A stretch of 64,000 bases of DNA, from positions 164,090-228,089 of the forward strand of contig JAFFTF010000002.1 of assembly GCA_022803075.1 (NCBI GenBank). Direction: 5' to 3'. The number at the start of each line of letters is the position of its first letter. Position 1 is the stretch's first letter. Below, piece after piece: positions 14,387 through 22,126 of the stretch. A program made the translations under genes and the position numbers. The notes below the pieces were generated by a model, which was given only the letters and a program-made list of their open reading frames with translations, made no database searches and was not told the DNA's origin. This DNA comes from Micrococcales bacterium 31B. Lineage in GTDB: Bacteria; Actinomycetota; Actinomycetes; Actinomycetales; Dermabacteraceae.

Positions 14387-15103
14387 ATGCAGATACTGCC
14401 AAGTGGGCGACCGGGCCGAGCCCTAGTCACACTACTGGTGGCCCTCGTTGCCGCGCCCCTCGCCGCCAGCGCCACCCCACCGGCGTCCCCGAGCGCCAGC
14501 GGGAGCCCGAGCGCCAGCGCCACCACGCCGGCGTCCCCCAGCGCGAGCGCCACCCCGCCCCCCGCCCGAACGAGCCGCGAGGTGGCCCTCAAGGAGTGGC
14601 GCACACAGGTTGAGGCCATGGGCTATACCGTGCAAGACATGCCGGCGGCACAGATGCCCGCGCGGCCCGACCCGGGCGCCTGGACTCCCCCGCCAGCCAC
14701 CTCGCGGGCCCTCGACGACGCGGCGGCGATCAGCGCCGCCGAGGCCTTCGTGCAGGCGTACTCGTACTTTCACGTGACGCTGGACCCTTGGCCCATGCAA
14801 TCACGAGCGTTACTCGGATGCACGACCTGCGACTCGCTGCGTGCTGTGCAGGATTCCTATACGAAGTTTCGCGGCTACTCGATCGGCGCACCCCTCACGA
14901 TCACCGACCCCGAGGTGGCAGACAGTTCAGAGACGGGGCGTACCGTCATCGCAACGGTGCACTACCCGGCCCAAGACGTTTACCTCCCCGAGCTGAACCT
15001 GCACCTGAGGAGCCCCGAGGCCACGGGTGAGTGGTTGTTTTTCTACTCAACGGCCGACGGCGCCCAGGGCTGGTACCTCGCCGAAGTCCGGAGGAACTCA
15101 TGA
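14387..15103 (+). CDS. Secreted DUF6318-like protein (first of three)
   Basis: A 238-residue exported protein of unknown function. It has an N-terminal signal peptide (about residues 11-31), a Pro/Ser/Ala low-complexity linker (about 33-64) and a C-terminal domain with a FVQAYSYFHVTLD helix followed by GCTTCDSL. The helix-then-CxxC arrangement resembles the actinobacterial DUF6318 family, which I assign only by pattern. The ATG at 14387 has the ribosome-binding site AGGAGGAA. Its stop overlaps the next gene's start (ATGA), so the two are translationally coupled. Confidence 0.6.
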   Translation: MQILPSGRPGRALVTLLVALVAAPLAASATPPASPSASGSPSASATTPASPSASATPPPARTSREVALKEWRTQVEAMGYTVQDMPAAQMPARPDPGAWTPPPATSRALDDAAAISAAEAFVQAYSYFHVTLDPWPMQSRALLGCTTCDSLRAVQDSYTKFRGYSIGAPLTITDPEVADSSETGRTVIATVHYPAQDVYLPELNLHLRSPEATGEWLFFYSTADGAQGWYLAEVRRNS

Positions 15104-15795
15104 TCACCACACGTGGCATCTTGCGCAGCCTCGCAACGGCCGCAGTCTGCCTCGCGGCAACGGCGGCGCCGTGGTCGGGCGCGGCAGCGATGCCCGCGGG
15201 GGCGATGCCGAGCGCTGTGCAGGTGGCTTCTGACTGGGTCGAGCCCGAGCACAGTGACGCTCGCATCGCGGAGCACAACGACGCCCTGGCCAAGGGATAC
15301 GTGCATAAATGGGTGGACCCCGAGACGTTTCCTCCGCGCCGTGAGGCGCTGCCTCTCGTGACTCCCCTGAACCGGTTTCATGGTCACGGGGACGCGGCAG
15401 CCGTATCGCTCGTCAATGGCCTGCCCGCCACCCTGAACTACTTGTATCTCACGGGAGATGAGGCCCCCTTCGAGGCGCTCGCACGGAGGTGCACCTCATG
15501 CCTGGCCATCACCGAGCCGCTCACGCGAGGCATCGCCGCAGACGCCTACACGGTGGCCGACCCCATCACGTTCAGTGACACTCACACTGTTACGACCTTT
15601 GCGAAAGACAAGCACTTCGAGGGGTTAATGGTGGTGGTTTCTACCGTGCACTGGCCCACGCGAGACCGTTTTGTGCCGAGCCAAAGCCTGCACGTGCAGT
15701 CGCCGGAGGCCACACAGAAGTGGCTGTTCATTGTCGCCAATGCGAGTGACGCAGACACCGTGATTCTGCTGCACATGGAGCCCTACCAACCCTAA
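15100..15795 (+). CDS. Secreted DUF6318-like protein (second of three)
   Basis: A 231-residue exported protein with a signal peptide (about residues 1-29, ending in an Ala-rich stretch). It shares the core of its neighbours: a variable N-terminal part, a helix, then RCTSCLAI as the CxxC segment, then beta-rich segments with VVSTVHWPTRD and LHVQSPEATQKWLF, which matches LHLRSPEATGEWLF of the first gene. The start overlaps the preceding stop and follows GGAGGAA. The function is unknown. Confidence 0.6.
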   Translation: MITTRGILRSLATAAVCLAATAAPWSGAAAMPAGAMPSAVQVASDWVEPEHSDARIAEHNDALAKGYVHKWVDPETFPPRREALPLVTPLNRFHGHGDAAAVSLVNGLPATLNYLYLTGDEAPFEALARRCTSCLAITEPLTRGIAADAYTVADPITFSDTHTVTTFAKDKHFEGLMVVVSTVHWPTRDRFVPSQSLHVQSPEATQKWLFIVANASDADTVILLHMEPYQP

Positions 15796-15813
15796 GAACT
15801 CGGAGGTCACATC

Positions 15814-16596
15814 GTGAACGGATCCAACCCAACATTCACTGACAAGTCCGCGCCGACCCGCCGTTTCAAACAGGTATCGTTACGCAGCGCGATCCTCGGG
15901 GTTGTTCTCTGCGCGGCCCTCACGGGCTGCGACATCAACGCCACCACCCCGGCGCCCAGCACGTCGTCGCGCTCCGCGTGGAGCCCGCCCGCGCTCGATC
16001 CCACACAGACCGACGTATTCGAGCGCGCCAGCGGCCTCGGCTACGCGGTCACCCGGGCCGACCCCGCGACCTTTCCGGCGCGCCCCGCCACCCCCGAGGC
16101 GCCCGTGGCACCCGTGGCGGAGGGACCACCCGACTCGCAGGCTGCGGTCGAGGCGGCCGTGCGGCACTTCTTCGCGGCCCGAGATTACGCGCTGCAGAGC
16201 GGGGACGGCTCAGCGTTAGACCGTGCGAGTTCTGACTGGTGCTTTTCCTGCGGGCTGCTGACTCACGAGGCCTCCGCACTCGCTTCAGCCGGGGGCTACT
16301 CCATCTCGTCCGCCACGACCGTTACTGACATTCGTATCCTCACTAACCACAACGGCGACCTGAGCGTCGCCGCGAGGGTGCAGCAACCGGTCTACGACAC
16401 CTATGACCCGGCCACCGGGGTCCACATACGCCGCCCCGCCACGGACGGCGACTGGGACCTCAAGTTCGTCTGGGGAAGCGTCGCGTTCGCCGACACCGAA
16501 GACACGTCCGACACAGCCAGCCCCACCAACACAGCCAGCCCGGCCGACCCGCCCGAGCGGTGGCTCGTGTACAGCGCCGCCCCACGCCTCTACTAG
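15814..16596 (+). CDS. DUF6318-like lipoprotein (third of three)
   Basis: A 260-residue protein with a GTG start after CGGAGGTC and a lipobox LTGC at residues 33-36, so the mature protein should be lipid-anchored outside the membrane. The core has YALQSGDGSALDRASSDWCFSCG, the best match among the three to the DUF6318 pattern. The C-terminal region holds a TASPTNTASPADPP repeat not seen in the siblings. It is the last gene of the three-gene unit; the AT-rich island begins after it. Confidence 0.62.
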   Translation: MNGSNPTFTDKSAPTRRFKQVSLRSAILGVVLCAALTGCDINATTPAPSTSSRSAWSPPALDPTQTDVFERASGLGYAVTRADPATFPARPATPEAPVAPVAEGPPDSQAAVEAAVRHFFAARDYALQSGDGSALDRASSDWCFSCGLLTHEASALASAGGYSISSATTVTDIRILTNHNGDLSVAARVQQPVYDTYDPATGVHIRRPATDGDWDLKFVWGSVAFADTEDTSDTASPTNTASPADPPERWLVYSAAPRLY

Positions 16597-16627
16597 TCGG
16601 CCCGCGACTGGGGTGACGAGAACCCCT

Positions 16628-16850
16628 CCCGCGCGGGTGCGAATCATGCGTTTCAAGGCACACGTTAACCCCGTTGCTCGCCGCGTACAGGCCCAATTTT
16701 TTGAGGACGCACGCAGCCCGCGCATCCACCGCCTCGCGCGATTTCTGCGTGGCTGGCACCTCGTGAAAATCGATGTCGGCGGTGAGAGCGCCCGTGACAC
16801 GCATGCGTGCAAAGCACCCCAGGCCGCAGTGGCGTCGATGTCCTGAATTC
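16628..16850 (-). pseudogene. Decayed internal fragment of a sugar-phosphate isomerase gene
   Basis: About 220 bases match an internal part of the intact isomerase gene (20769 to about 20990) in the same orientation, roughly four fifths identical by eye. Translated pieces include DFHEVPAT, CLETHDSHPRG and a GIQDIDATAAWGA segment matching GVQAINAAEAWGA, but they fall in different frames. The ends of the gene are missing. It marks the left border of the AT-rich island. Confidence 0.85.
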
Positions 16851-17078
16851 CTACGGCGATACCAGACGCAAATAAACCTGAGGAATAGAAGTGATCCTGA
16901 CAACCTGTAAGTACAACGCCCAAATAGTCTCATTCCTATCCGGGATTTAGAGTTTGGCGATTTAACTAATTCTAAGGCAGAAGGTTCAGAGGCGAACTCG
17001 GAAATTGAATCATATCACCAACAACCCTCATGACTTGGGAGTTGCCGACGGCAAGTAGTTATTATTCGCTACACCACA

Positions 17079-17690
17079 TTAAACGGCATCCCCTGACGAA
17101 AAGCCTCGCGAACTCGTCCAACTAACTACCACGAATGAAAGAAGAGCCAGGACAACACTCACCGAGTCTGTAGTTCCATCCGCTGGCCTAATAAAGACAC
17201 ACCACCACATTACTTCGCTAGCGGAGTTTTTGCCGATTGCAGTTATCAAAAAGTGTAGCACTATTAAAATAAACACAGCCACTTGCGATCCTAGGAGAAC
17301 AAACCCAATTGTCGTAAATGCACAGAATAATGAAACGTTTCTGAGAGACCAATCTGAATTGGAAGTGAGTGTCAATCGATCGGCTATTCCCGCTGTGCCT
17401 ACGCACATGACGTAAATTACTAGCAAACAGTTAAGCCGCCAGACAAATGCCCGACGCGTGAAGCATTCAAGGTCCGTTCTTAGCCTAATTAGCAGCTGCA
17501 GGACGACGAGGGCCCAAACACTGTGAGCCAAGGGCTGCGTGTCGAGTCGAACCCCCGAATTAATCGGAAGAAGAATAACCCTATTCGCACAGATCAAGTG
17601 AGCCAATATACACACGGGCGATAGCGCAATGGCAATGTAGACCCCACGCAACCGCAGGCAGGTGTGAACAAGCCTCAACCTAACGCCCAT
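17079..17690 (-). CDS. Membrane protein of unknown function (island gene 4)
   Basis: A 203-residue hydrophobic protein with about five to six predicted membrane segments (roughly residues 16-36, 50-67, 84-103, 118-136, 137-153 and 175-191). No family is recognised. It overlaps the end of the preceding membrane-protein gene by 11 bases, so it is probably translated with it and may complete an ABC transporter membrane part. It is rich in Leu, Val and Ile and uses AT-ending codons more than the chromosomal backbone. Confidence 0.6.
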   Translation of the reverse strand: MGVRLRLVHTCLRLRGVYIAIALSPVCILAHLICANRVILLPINSGVRLDTQPLAHSVWALVVLQLLIRLRTDLECFTRRAFVWRLNCLLVIYVMCVGTAGIADRLTLTSNSDWSLRNVSLFCAFTTIGFVLLGSQVAVFILIVLHFLITAIGKNSASEVMWWCVFIRPADGTTDSVSVVLALLSFVVVSWTSSRGFSSGDAV

Positions 17691-18960
17691 CTATAAATTT
17701 CTCCGTTTCGCCGCTTAAGGGACTACAATCTCGCAGAAAGTGAACCAGTTCCAGCATGCGTTCATCTTTTGATTCACGAAATGCCCTAGAAAACATGACA
17801 TAATCCGAAATTGAATTGGGCAGCCCTTGCACACCCATTATGTGCTGCGTATCTTTACTCTCCATCCATCCAAGAAATATGGATGTTGCAATGTAATTGC
17901 GGTGCACGCTCGCGTCACCTCCATCGCCACAGGACCGGGAACCAATCAGCACCTCTTGAATGGTCAACCACCTGTTGGTAGGGTCGCCACTTCGAATGGG
18001 ATCGTAGTACAGCGATTCTGGTCCGTCACTGAGGCCAAGAGTAATTTTCTGCGGCAGTGCTGCCGACAAAGAGGTCGGGAGCGCAGCATATGCGGCACGC
18101 AGAGCTCTGCCAAGATTTTGCTCAGAGTAGTCAGCCATTACCTGGGGCGAACACACTTCAGGAAATTCACCATGGCACGACATGACAAGGTTCTTTCGCG
18201 GCACAAGCCAAGAGTCTTCGCCTGCCAACGAGGGTAGGGCGAACACAAGGATGGCACCCGCAGTCACCAATGATATACCGCGAATGATATTTTGGCGTGA
18301 AACTAAAAACGCGACGAGTAATACAGTCACCAACAAAATTAGGCCTCGAAATAGCAGTTTTGAGGGGTCGGTAACTAAAAATACGGTGCTTGGAGTGCCT
18401 GCACCCGGGGTAAAGAAATTTCGGATATAGAAACTCAGGCCTAAAAAATTGATCATGATCATGGAAAGCCCAATAATTGGAGCAACAATCACCGATCGAA
18501 AAAGAAGTCCAGTTATATTTCCCATGCAAACCAGGCTTGCAATCAAGGAATATTGCGCGACAATGAATCCCCAATCTACTGAATTGATAGGGTCCTCAGA
18601 TTGCCAGTAGGTCAGACAGACAGACCACACCATTAGTATCGCATGTATAGAACAAACTAATATAGCGAAAGGACTTAATACACTTAAAGTGGCGAATCGA
18701 AGTCGATGCCGATTCGGCGCCAAATCAACGAAATTTCGTACGACTCGCTGTGTAATAATGCTCGCGGCAATGAAATACATAGGTGCGACATATATGAGAT
18801 AAACGCCCGTAACGCTTATAGCCGACCCTATCTCGATGCGTTCGAGTGGCGGCCTCACCACGTACATCACGTAAACACCCAATGTCGTCGATCCCAAGCA
18901 TGCGACTGCTGCAACGAGCTTTTCTGTCGTGCCCCAAACTTTGAGCGCGCTTGGAACCAT
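17680..18960 (-). CDS. Seven-segment membrane protein with outer domain, ABC-associated (island gene 3)
   Basis: A 426-residue protein with about seven hydrophobic segments in residues 10-248, then a soluble C-terminal domain of about 175 residues. With an odd number of segments and a cytoplasmic N-terminus, that domain would lie outside. It contains MSCHGEFPEVCSP, a possible disulfide pair. The gene begins 2 bases after the ABC ATPase stop, so it is the likely permease partner. The overall plan resembles the seven-segment membrane proteins of lactococcin-972-type bacteriocin loci, but I cannot confirm homology. Confidence 0.6.
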   Translation of the reverse strand: MVPSALKVWGTTEKLVAAVACLGSTTLGVYVMYVVRPPLERIEIGSAISVTGVYLIYVAPMYFIAASIITQRVVRNFVDLAPNRHRLRFATLSVLSPFAILVCSIHAILMVWSVCLTYWQSEDPINSVDWGFIVAQYSLIASLVCMGNITGLLFRSVIVAPIIGLSMIMINFLGLSFYIRNFFTPGAGTPSTVFLVTDPSKLLFRGLILLVTVLLVAFLVSRQNIIRGISLVTAGAILVFALPSLAGEDSWLVPRKNLVMSCHGEFPEVCSPQVMADYSEQNLGRALRAAYAALPTSLSAALPQKITLGLSDGPESLYYDPIRSGDPTNRWLTIQEVLIGSRSCGDGGDASVHRNYIATSIFLGWMESKDTQHIMGVQGLPNSISDYVMFSRAFRESKDERMLELVHFLRDCSPLSGETEKFIDGR

Positions 18961-18962
18961 AA

Positions 18963-19610
18963 TTATTCAACCTTCCTGCTTTGTGATCCAATTTTGAAAA
19001 TCTCACCACCCATTACCTTTGCATCGTCTTCTAAGTGTGTGGAAAAGATTACAATCCGATCGCTGGATAATTGACGAACCACGTCCCTCACTGAAGTACG
19101 TGCCTCCTCATCGAGACCTACGGTAGGTTCGTCCAGCAATAACACCGGCCTGTCGAACATGATTGCTTGCGCGATGCCTACCCTGCGCCTTTGACCGCCC
19201 GAGAGAGTGCCCAATTTAGCAGTGGCGAGATGCTCCAAGCTGACTTTCTCCAAACTTGTCGCTACTTCTTTCGTGGCCCTTTTAGCGTCTGCTCCGCACA
19301 TGTGAGCTAGAAACTCGAGGTATTGGGAAACTTGCAGGTGGCGCGGCAACCGAAATTCTTGCGGACAGAAACCGATAACCTCGGTACGCCGCGTGACCGG
19401 CACTGGTTCATCGTTCAGGAGCATTTGCCCTGTGCTTGCGACTCCCTTACCCAGAATGCCTTTGAGGAGGGTAGACTTTCCTGTCCCGTTCGGAGAGACA
19501 AGGAAAGTTATCCCTCTCATGAACGCCTGGCTCAAGTCCTTAATGACCCAGGTGACCGGCGCAAACGGAAACCTCTGGTATCCGACAGAGTAGTCTTTGA
19601 GTTCTAGCAT
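18963..19610 (-). CDS. ABC transporter ATP-binding protein (island gene 2)
   Basis: A 215-residue single ABC ATPase domain. Walker A is SPNGTGKST (near residue 39), the Q-loop lies in GFCPQEF, the signature is LSGGQRRR, Walker B is VLLLDEPTVGLDEE, and the H-loop is in IFSTHLEDD. The subfamily looks like exporters or resistance/immunity transporters (CcmA-like) rather than importers. It lies 30 bases after the secreted-protein gene and 2 bases before the membrane-protein gene, so the four genes look like one operon. Confidence 0.88.
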   Translation of the reverse strand: MLELKDYSVGYQRFPFAPVTWVIKDLSQAFMRGITFLVSPNGTGKSTLLKGILGKGVASTGQMLLNDEPVPVTRRTEVIGFCPQEFRLPRHLQVSQYLEFLAHMCGADAKRATKEVATSLEKVSLEHLATAKLGTLSGGQRRRVGIAQAIMFDRPVLLLDEPTVGLDEEARTSVRDVVRQLSSDRIVIFSTHLEDDAKVMGGEIFKIGSQSRKVE

Positions 19611-19640
19611 TCCGAACCTCGAGGAAGTCGCTGATGGCTT

Positions 19641-20180
19641 TTACTTGAATGAGGAACCGCGTATGATCCCGGCTGAACAGTGATCTGGCGAGAGAGTCAA
19701 GTCAAAGCACACGGAGAGTCGCACCTCAGCAGAGTTATCGCCTGCGCTTCGACTTACCCACATGTCTGTGTACTGGGTGCTCGTCCTCGTGATGCGCGGT
19801 GACTGCGTGACTCCTGCGGAATACCACCCGCTTGTGCAACTCACGCCCCCGCCCGAACTACTCACGCTGCTGACGTAGCAATAGGCTCCATTCTTCTTCC
19901 AGTTGGCATCGGTGTAGGCACCTCGGTCCATCCCGCTGTTTGAATAGTTGACTTGCAGCCGAGTGTTTGCCGTGAGCTCAATGCGAGTCCCGCGGTTTTT
20001 GTCTTCGACCTGTCCGCGCATGTAACCGGAATGCCACGCTTGCGCCCCATAGACATTGGTAGAAATGATTTCTCCCCATGCCCCAGTGGCCGCATATGCA
20101 CCCGTTGCTGCGAACGCTCCAGACAGCACTGTCGCCGCCAAAGCGGTGAGTGCGACTGCTTTCACCCTTGAAAGTTTCAT
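19641..20180 (-). CDS. Secreted four-cysteine protein of unknown function (island gene 1)
   Basis: A 179-residue exported protein. The signal peptide has charged MKLSRVK, a hydrophobic core and likely cleavage after residue 30 (GAYA). The mature part, about 149 residues, is rich in Ser, Thr, Gly and Tyr and has four cysteines at residues 101, 115, 158 and 168, which could form two disulfides. The ATG at 20180 is chosen because it starts a good signal peptide after an AGGGCG ribosome-binding site; upstream codons only translate the 16-bp repeats. No family is recognised. Being first in an operon with an ABC transporter suggests a secreted bacteriocin-like or signalling protein, but this is inference. 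Confidence 0.65.
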   Translation of the reverse strand: MKLSRVKAVALTALAATVLSGAFAATGAYAATGAWGEIISTNVYGAQAWHSGYMRGQVEDKNRGTRIELTANTRLQVNYSNSGMDRGAYTDANWKKNGAYCYVSSVSSSGGGVSCTSGWYSAGVTQSPRITRTSTQYTDMWVSRSAGDNSAEVRLSVCFDLTLSPDHCSAGIIRGSSFK

Positions 20181-20204
20181 AAATCGCCCTCGATTTCGTA
20201 CCAA

Positions 20205-20284
20205 GAGCCCACGAACCTGTGAGCCCACGAACCTGTGAGCCCACGAACCTGTGAGCCCACGAACCTGTGAGCCCACGAACCTGT
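20205..20284. repeat. Five perfect tandem copies of a 16-bp unit
   Basis: GAGCCCACGAACCTGT is repeated five times without a mismatch, 25 bases upstream of the secreted-protein start codon. If the promoter lies beyond 20285, the array is in the mRNA leader; an AT-rich TATAAG/TATACT area is present there. Sixteen is not a multiple of three, and each unit adds about one and a half helical turns. Confidence 0.97.
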
Positions 20285-20391
20285 GAGAATGCCACCTATT
20301 AGATAAGTGACCCTCGACTCTTTTAGAGTACTTATACTATTGAAGCCATGCAAACGCGAGAATAAGATTCTTAAGGTATGTGATTCTTTAG

Positions 20392-21246
20392 CTATTTTTC
20401 AATTGACGACAACCTCACCCGCGCGGCCCAGCTCGCAAAATCGGCGACGGCCACGTCGAACTCGGGGGCGCCCGAATGCCAGGCCTTCTCCGATTCGAGG
20501 CACAGCGTGCGCGCCGTGCCTCCGGACTCGCGCAGTAGGGCCGCAAACTCGTCGAGCGGCACCGTACCCGCACCCAACAGGGTGGGGACGCGAGACTGCG
20601 GCAGCGGGGCGTCCTTCACCTGCAAAGACCCGTGCCGCAGGAACGGGCCGAGGGCGGCAAGTGTGTCTCTCAGCGGCTCCCCCACGCGGTACGGGTGCAT
20701 CACGTCCCACACGGCACCGAAACTGCCCTGCGGCGCGTCCACGCGCCGCAACACGTCGAGCACGTCAGCCCCGCGCGGGTGCGAATCGTGCGTCTCGAGG
20801 CACACGCTCACCCCGGCTCCCGCCGCATACCGCGCCAATTTTTCGAGGACGCCCGCGGCCCGCACATTCACCGCCTCGCGCGGTTCCAGCGTGGCTGGCA
20901 CCTCGTGAAAATCGCTCTCGGCGGTGGGAGCGCCCGGAAACACGCGCACGTACGTTGCTCCCCAGGCTTCGGCGGCGTTGATGGCCTGCACTCCCGCGCC
21001 GAGAATCAGCGTCAGGTCGGCGTCCGCGGCGACCCGCACGTACGAGGCGAGGCCCGCGACCGTGAGGCCCGCCTCTGCCAACCTCGCCCGGCGCTCGGCG
21101 AGCTCGCGCCGCGTGGTTTCGGGGGCCGAGAGCTCGCCCGCACCGTGCCGCAGCTCGAGGGCTACCTGCTCGTGCGGGGCAAGCGCGGCAATGACCGCTT
21201 CGAGGCCCCAGCCGGGGGCGCCGAGGGTGGAGGCGACGAGTTGCAT
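20392..21246 (-). CDS. Sugar phosphate isomerase/epimerase, intact copy
   Basis: A 284-residue xylose-isomerase-like TIM barrel (AP endonuclease family 2 fold). Metal-site motifs are visible: the CLETHDSH segment with Glu and His, WDVMHPYRVG, LQVKDAP, and CLESEKAWH with the last metal Glu. The start MQLVASTLG at 21246 fits family N-termini; an upstream extension lacks homology-like sequence. The last codons are AT-rich and abut the island. A degenerate copy of its middle part lies at 16628-16850. The substrate is unknown. Confidence 0.85.
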   Translation of the reverse strand: MQLVASTLGAPGWGLEAVIAALAPHEQVALELRHGAGELSAPETTRRELAERRARLAEAGLTVAGLASYVRVAADADLTLILGAGVQAINAAEAWGATYVRVFPGAPTAESDFHEVPATLEPREAVNVRAAGVLEKLARYAAGAGVSVCLETHDSHPRGADVLDVLRRVDAPQGSFGAVWDVMHPYRVGEPLRDTLAALGPFLRHGSLQVKDAPLPQSRVPTLLGAGTVPLDEFAALLRESGGTARTLCLESEKAWHSGAPEFDVAVADFASWAARVRLSSIEK

Positions 21247-21373
21247 GACTCTCCTGTGACACGAGGTGGAAACCGCATTCCCCCACATCGTATCGCGCAA
21301 CCTGAACAAGGCGTCGCGCGCCACCCCACTCGTCTGTCCGCCGCCCGTGCGCCCGATGCGGTACGTTGTGGGC

Positions 21374-22045
21374 ATGAAATACGACGGCAACGTGCAGGTC
21401 GACGGCGCGAGCGCCGTGCGCCTCTTCGACACCCTGGTGCTGCGCAAATGCGCGGTTGGCCCCCTGAACAACAACGCCTACCTGCTCACCTGCCGGGTGA
21501 GCGGCGCGCAATTGCTGATCGACGCGGCTGACAACCCGCAGCGCCTGCAGCGCCTCATCGTGGAGGGCTCGCCCGACAAGCGCCTCGACACCATCGTGAC
21601 CACCCACTCTCACTTCGACCACATCGGCGCGCTCTCGGCCATGGTGAGCGCGACTGGCGCCGATACCGTAGCGGGGGCCGCAGACATCGCAGCCATCACG
21701 ACGCCCATTAAGCGTGCGGTGCAGCAAGGCGACACGGTTCGCATGGGCGTTCACGACCTCGAGGTGATCCACCTGCGGGGCCACACGCCCGGGTCCATCG
21801 CCCTCGTGTTTCGTGAGGACGGCGACGGAGCGGCGCACATCTTCACGGGCGACTCGCTCTTCCCCGGCGGAGTGGGCGCGACTCAGGGCGACGCCGACCG
21901 CTTTCGCCAGCTCTACACCGACGTCACCGAGCGCATTTTCGACCGCTTCGACGATCACACGACCATCTACCCCGGCCACGGGTCCGACACCACGCTGGGC
22001 GCCGAGCGCCCCCAGCTCGCGCAGTGGCTCGAGCGCGGCTGGTAG
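21374..22045 (+). CDS. Metallo-beta-lactamase-fold hydrolase (glyoxalase II-like)
   Basis: A 223-residue MBL-fold enzyme with metal-binding motifs THSHFDH, RGHTPGS, TGDSLFPGG and YPGHG, in the order seen in glyoxalase II-like hydrolases. It may act on thioesters or lactones; the substrate is unknown. The ATG at 21374 is preferred; there is no strong ribosome-binding site and the transcript may be leaderless. It is divergent from the isomerase gene. In related actinobacteria an MBL-fold gene commonly lies between uvrB and uvrA, as here. Confidence 0.85.
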   Translation: MKYDGNVQVDGASAVRLFDTLVLRKCAVGPLNNNAYLLTCRVSGAQLLIDAADNPQRLQRLIVEGSPDKRLDTIVTTHSHFDHIGALSAMVSATGADTVAGAADIAAITTPIKRAVQQGDTVRMGVHDLEVIHLRGHTPGSIALVFREDGDGAAHIFTGDSLFPGGVGATQGDADRFRQLYTDVTERIFDRFDDHTTIYPGHGSDTTLGAERPQLAQWLERGW

Positions 22046-22086
22046 CCCTCGACAGTAGAGCTACCCCACACGGCAAACGCGCAGCA

Positions 22087-22115
22087 AACGGGCCCGACTC
22101 GCAGCCGGGCCCGTT
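22087..22115. terminator. Terminator hairpin between convergent genes
   Basis: Perfect 10-bp stem AACGGGCCCG with CGGGCCCGTT and a 9-base loop, located between the plus-strand MBL gene and the minus-strand gene ending at 22127. It can act in both directions. Confidence 0.75.
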
Positions 22116-22126
22116 GTGTGCGCGCG

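Larger units (their letters stand above)
16851..20391. other. AT-rich accessory island
   Basis: Base composition is visibly more AT-rich than on either side, with AT-ending codons common in its four minus-strand genes. It lies between a broken and an intact copy of one isomerase gene. No transposase, integrase or tRNA is seen in or beside it. The first 228 bases (16851-17078) contain no recognisable gene or element. Confidence 0.75.

Noticed and set aside
20181-20276. N-terminal extension of the secreted-protein gene through the 16-bp repeats
   Set aside because: All frames through the repeats are open because the unit has no stops; the ATG at 20180 gives a clean signal peptide with a ribosome-binding site.
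20205-20284. CRISPR array
   Set aside because: The 16-bp units are directly adjacent with no spacers, and no cas genes are in the window.
16851-20391. Island as a transposon or integrative element
   Set aside because: No transposase, integrase, terminal inverted repeats or tRNA attachment site could be found; the border is an isomerase fragment instead.
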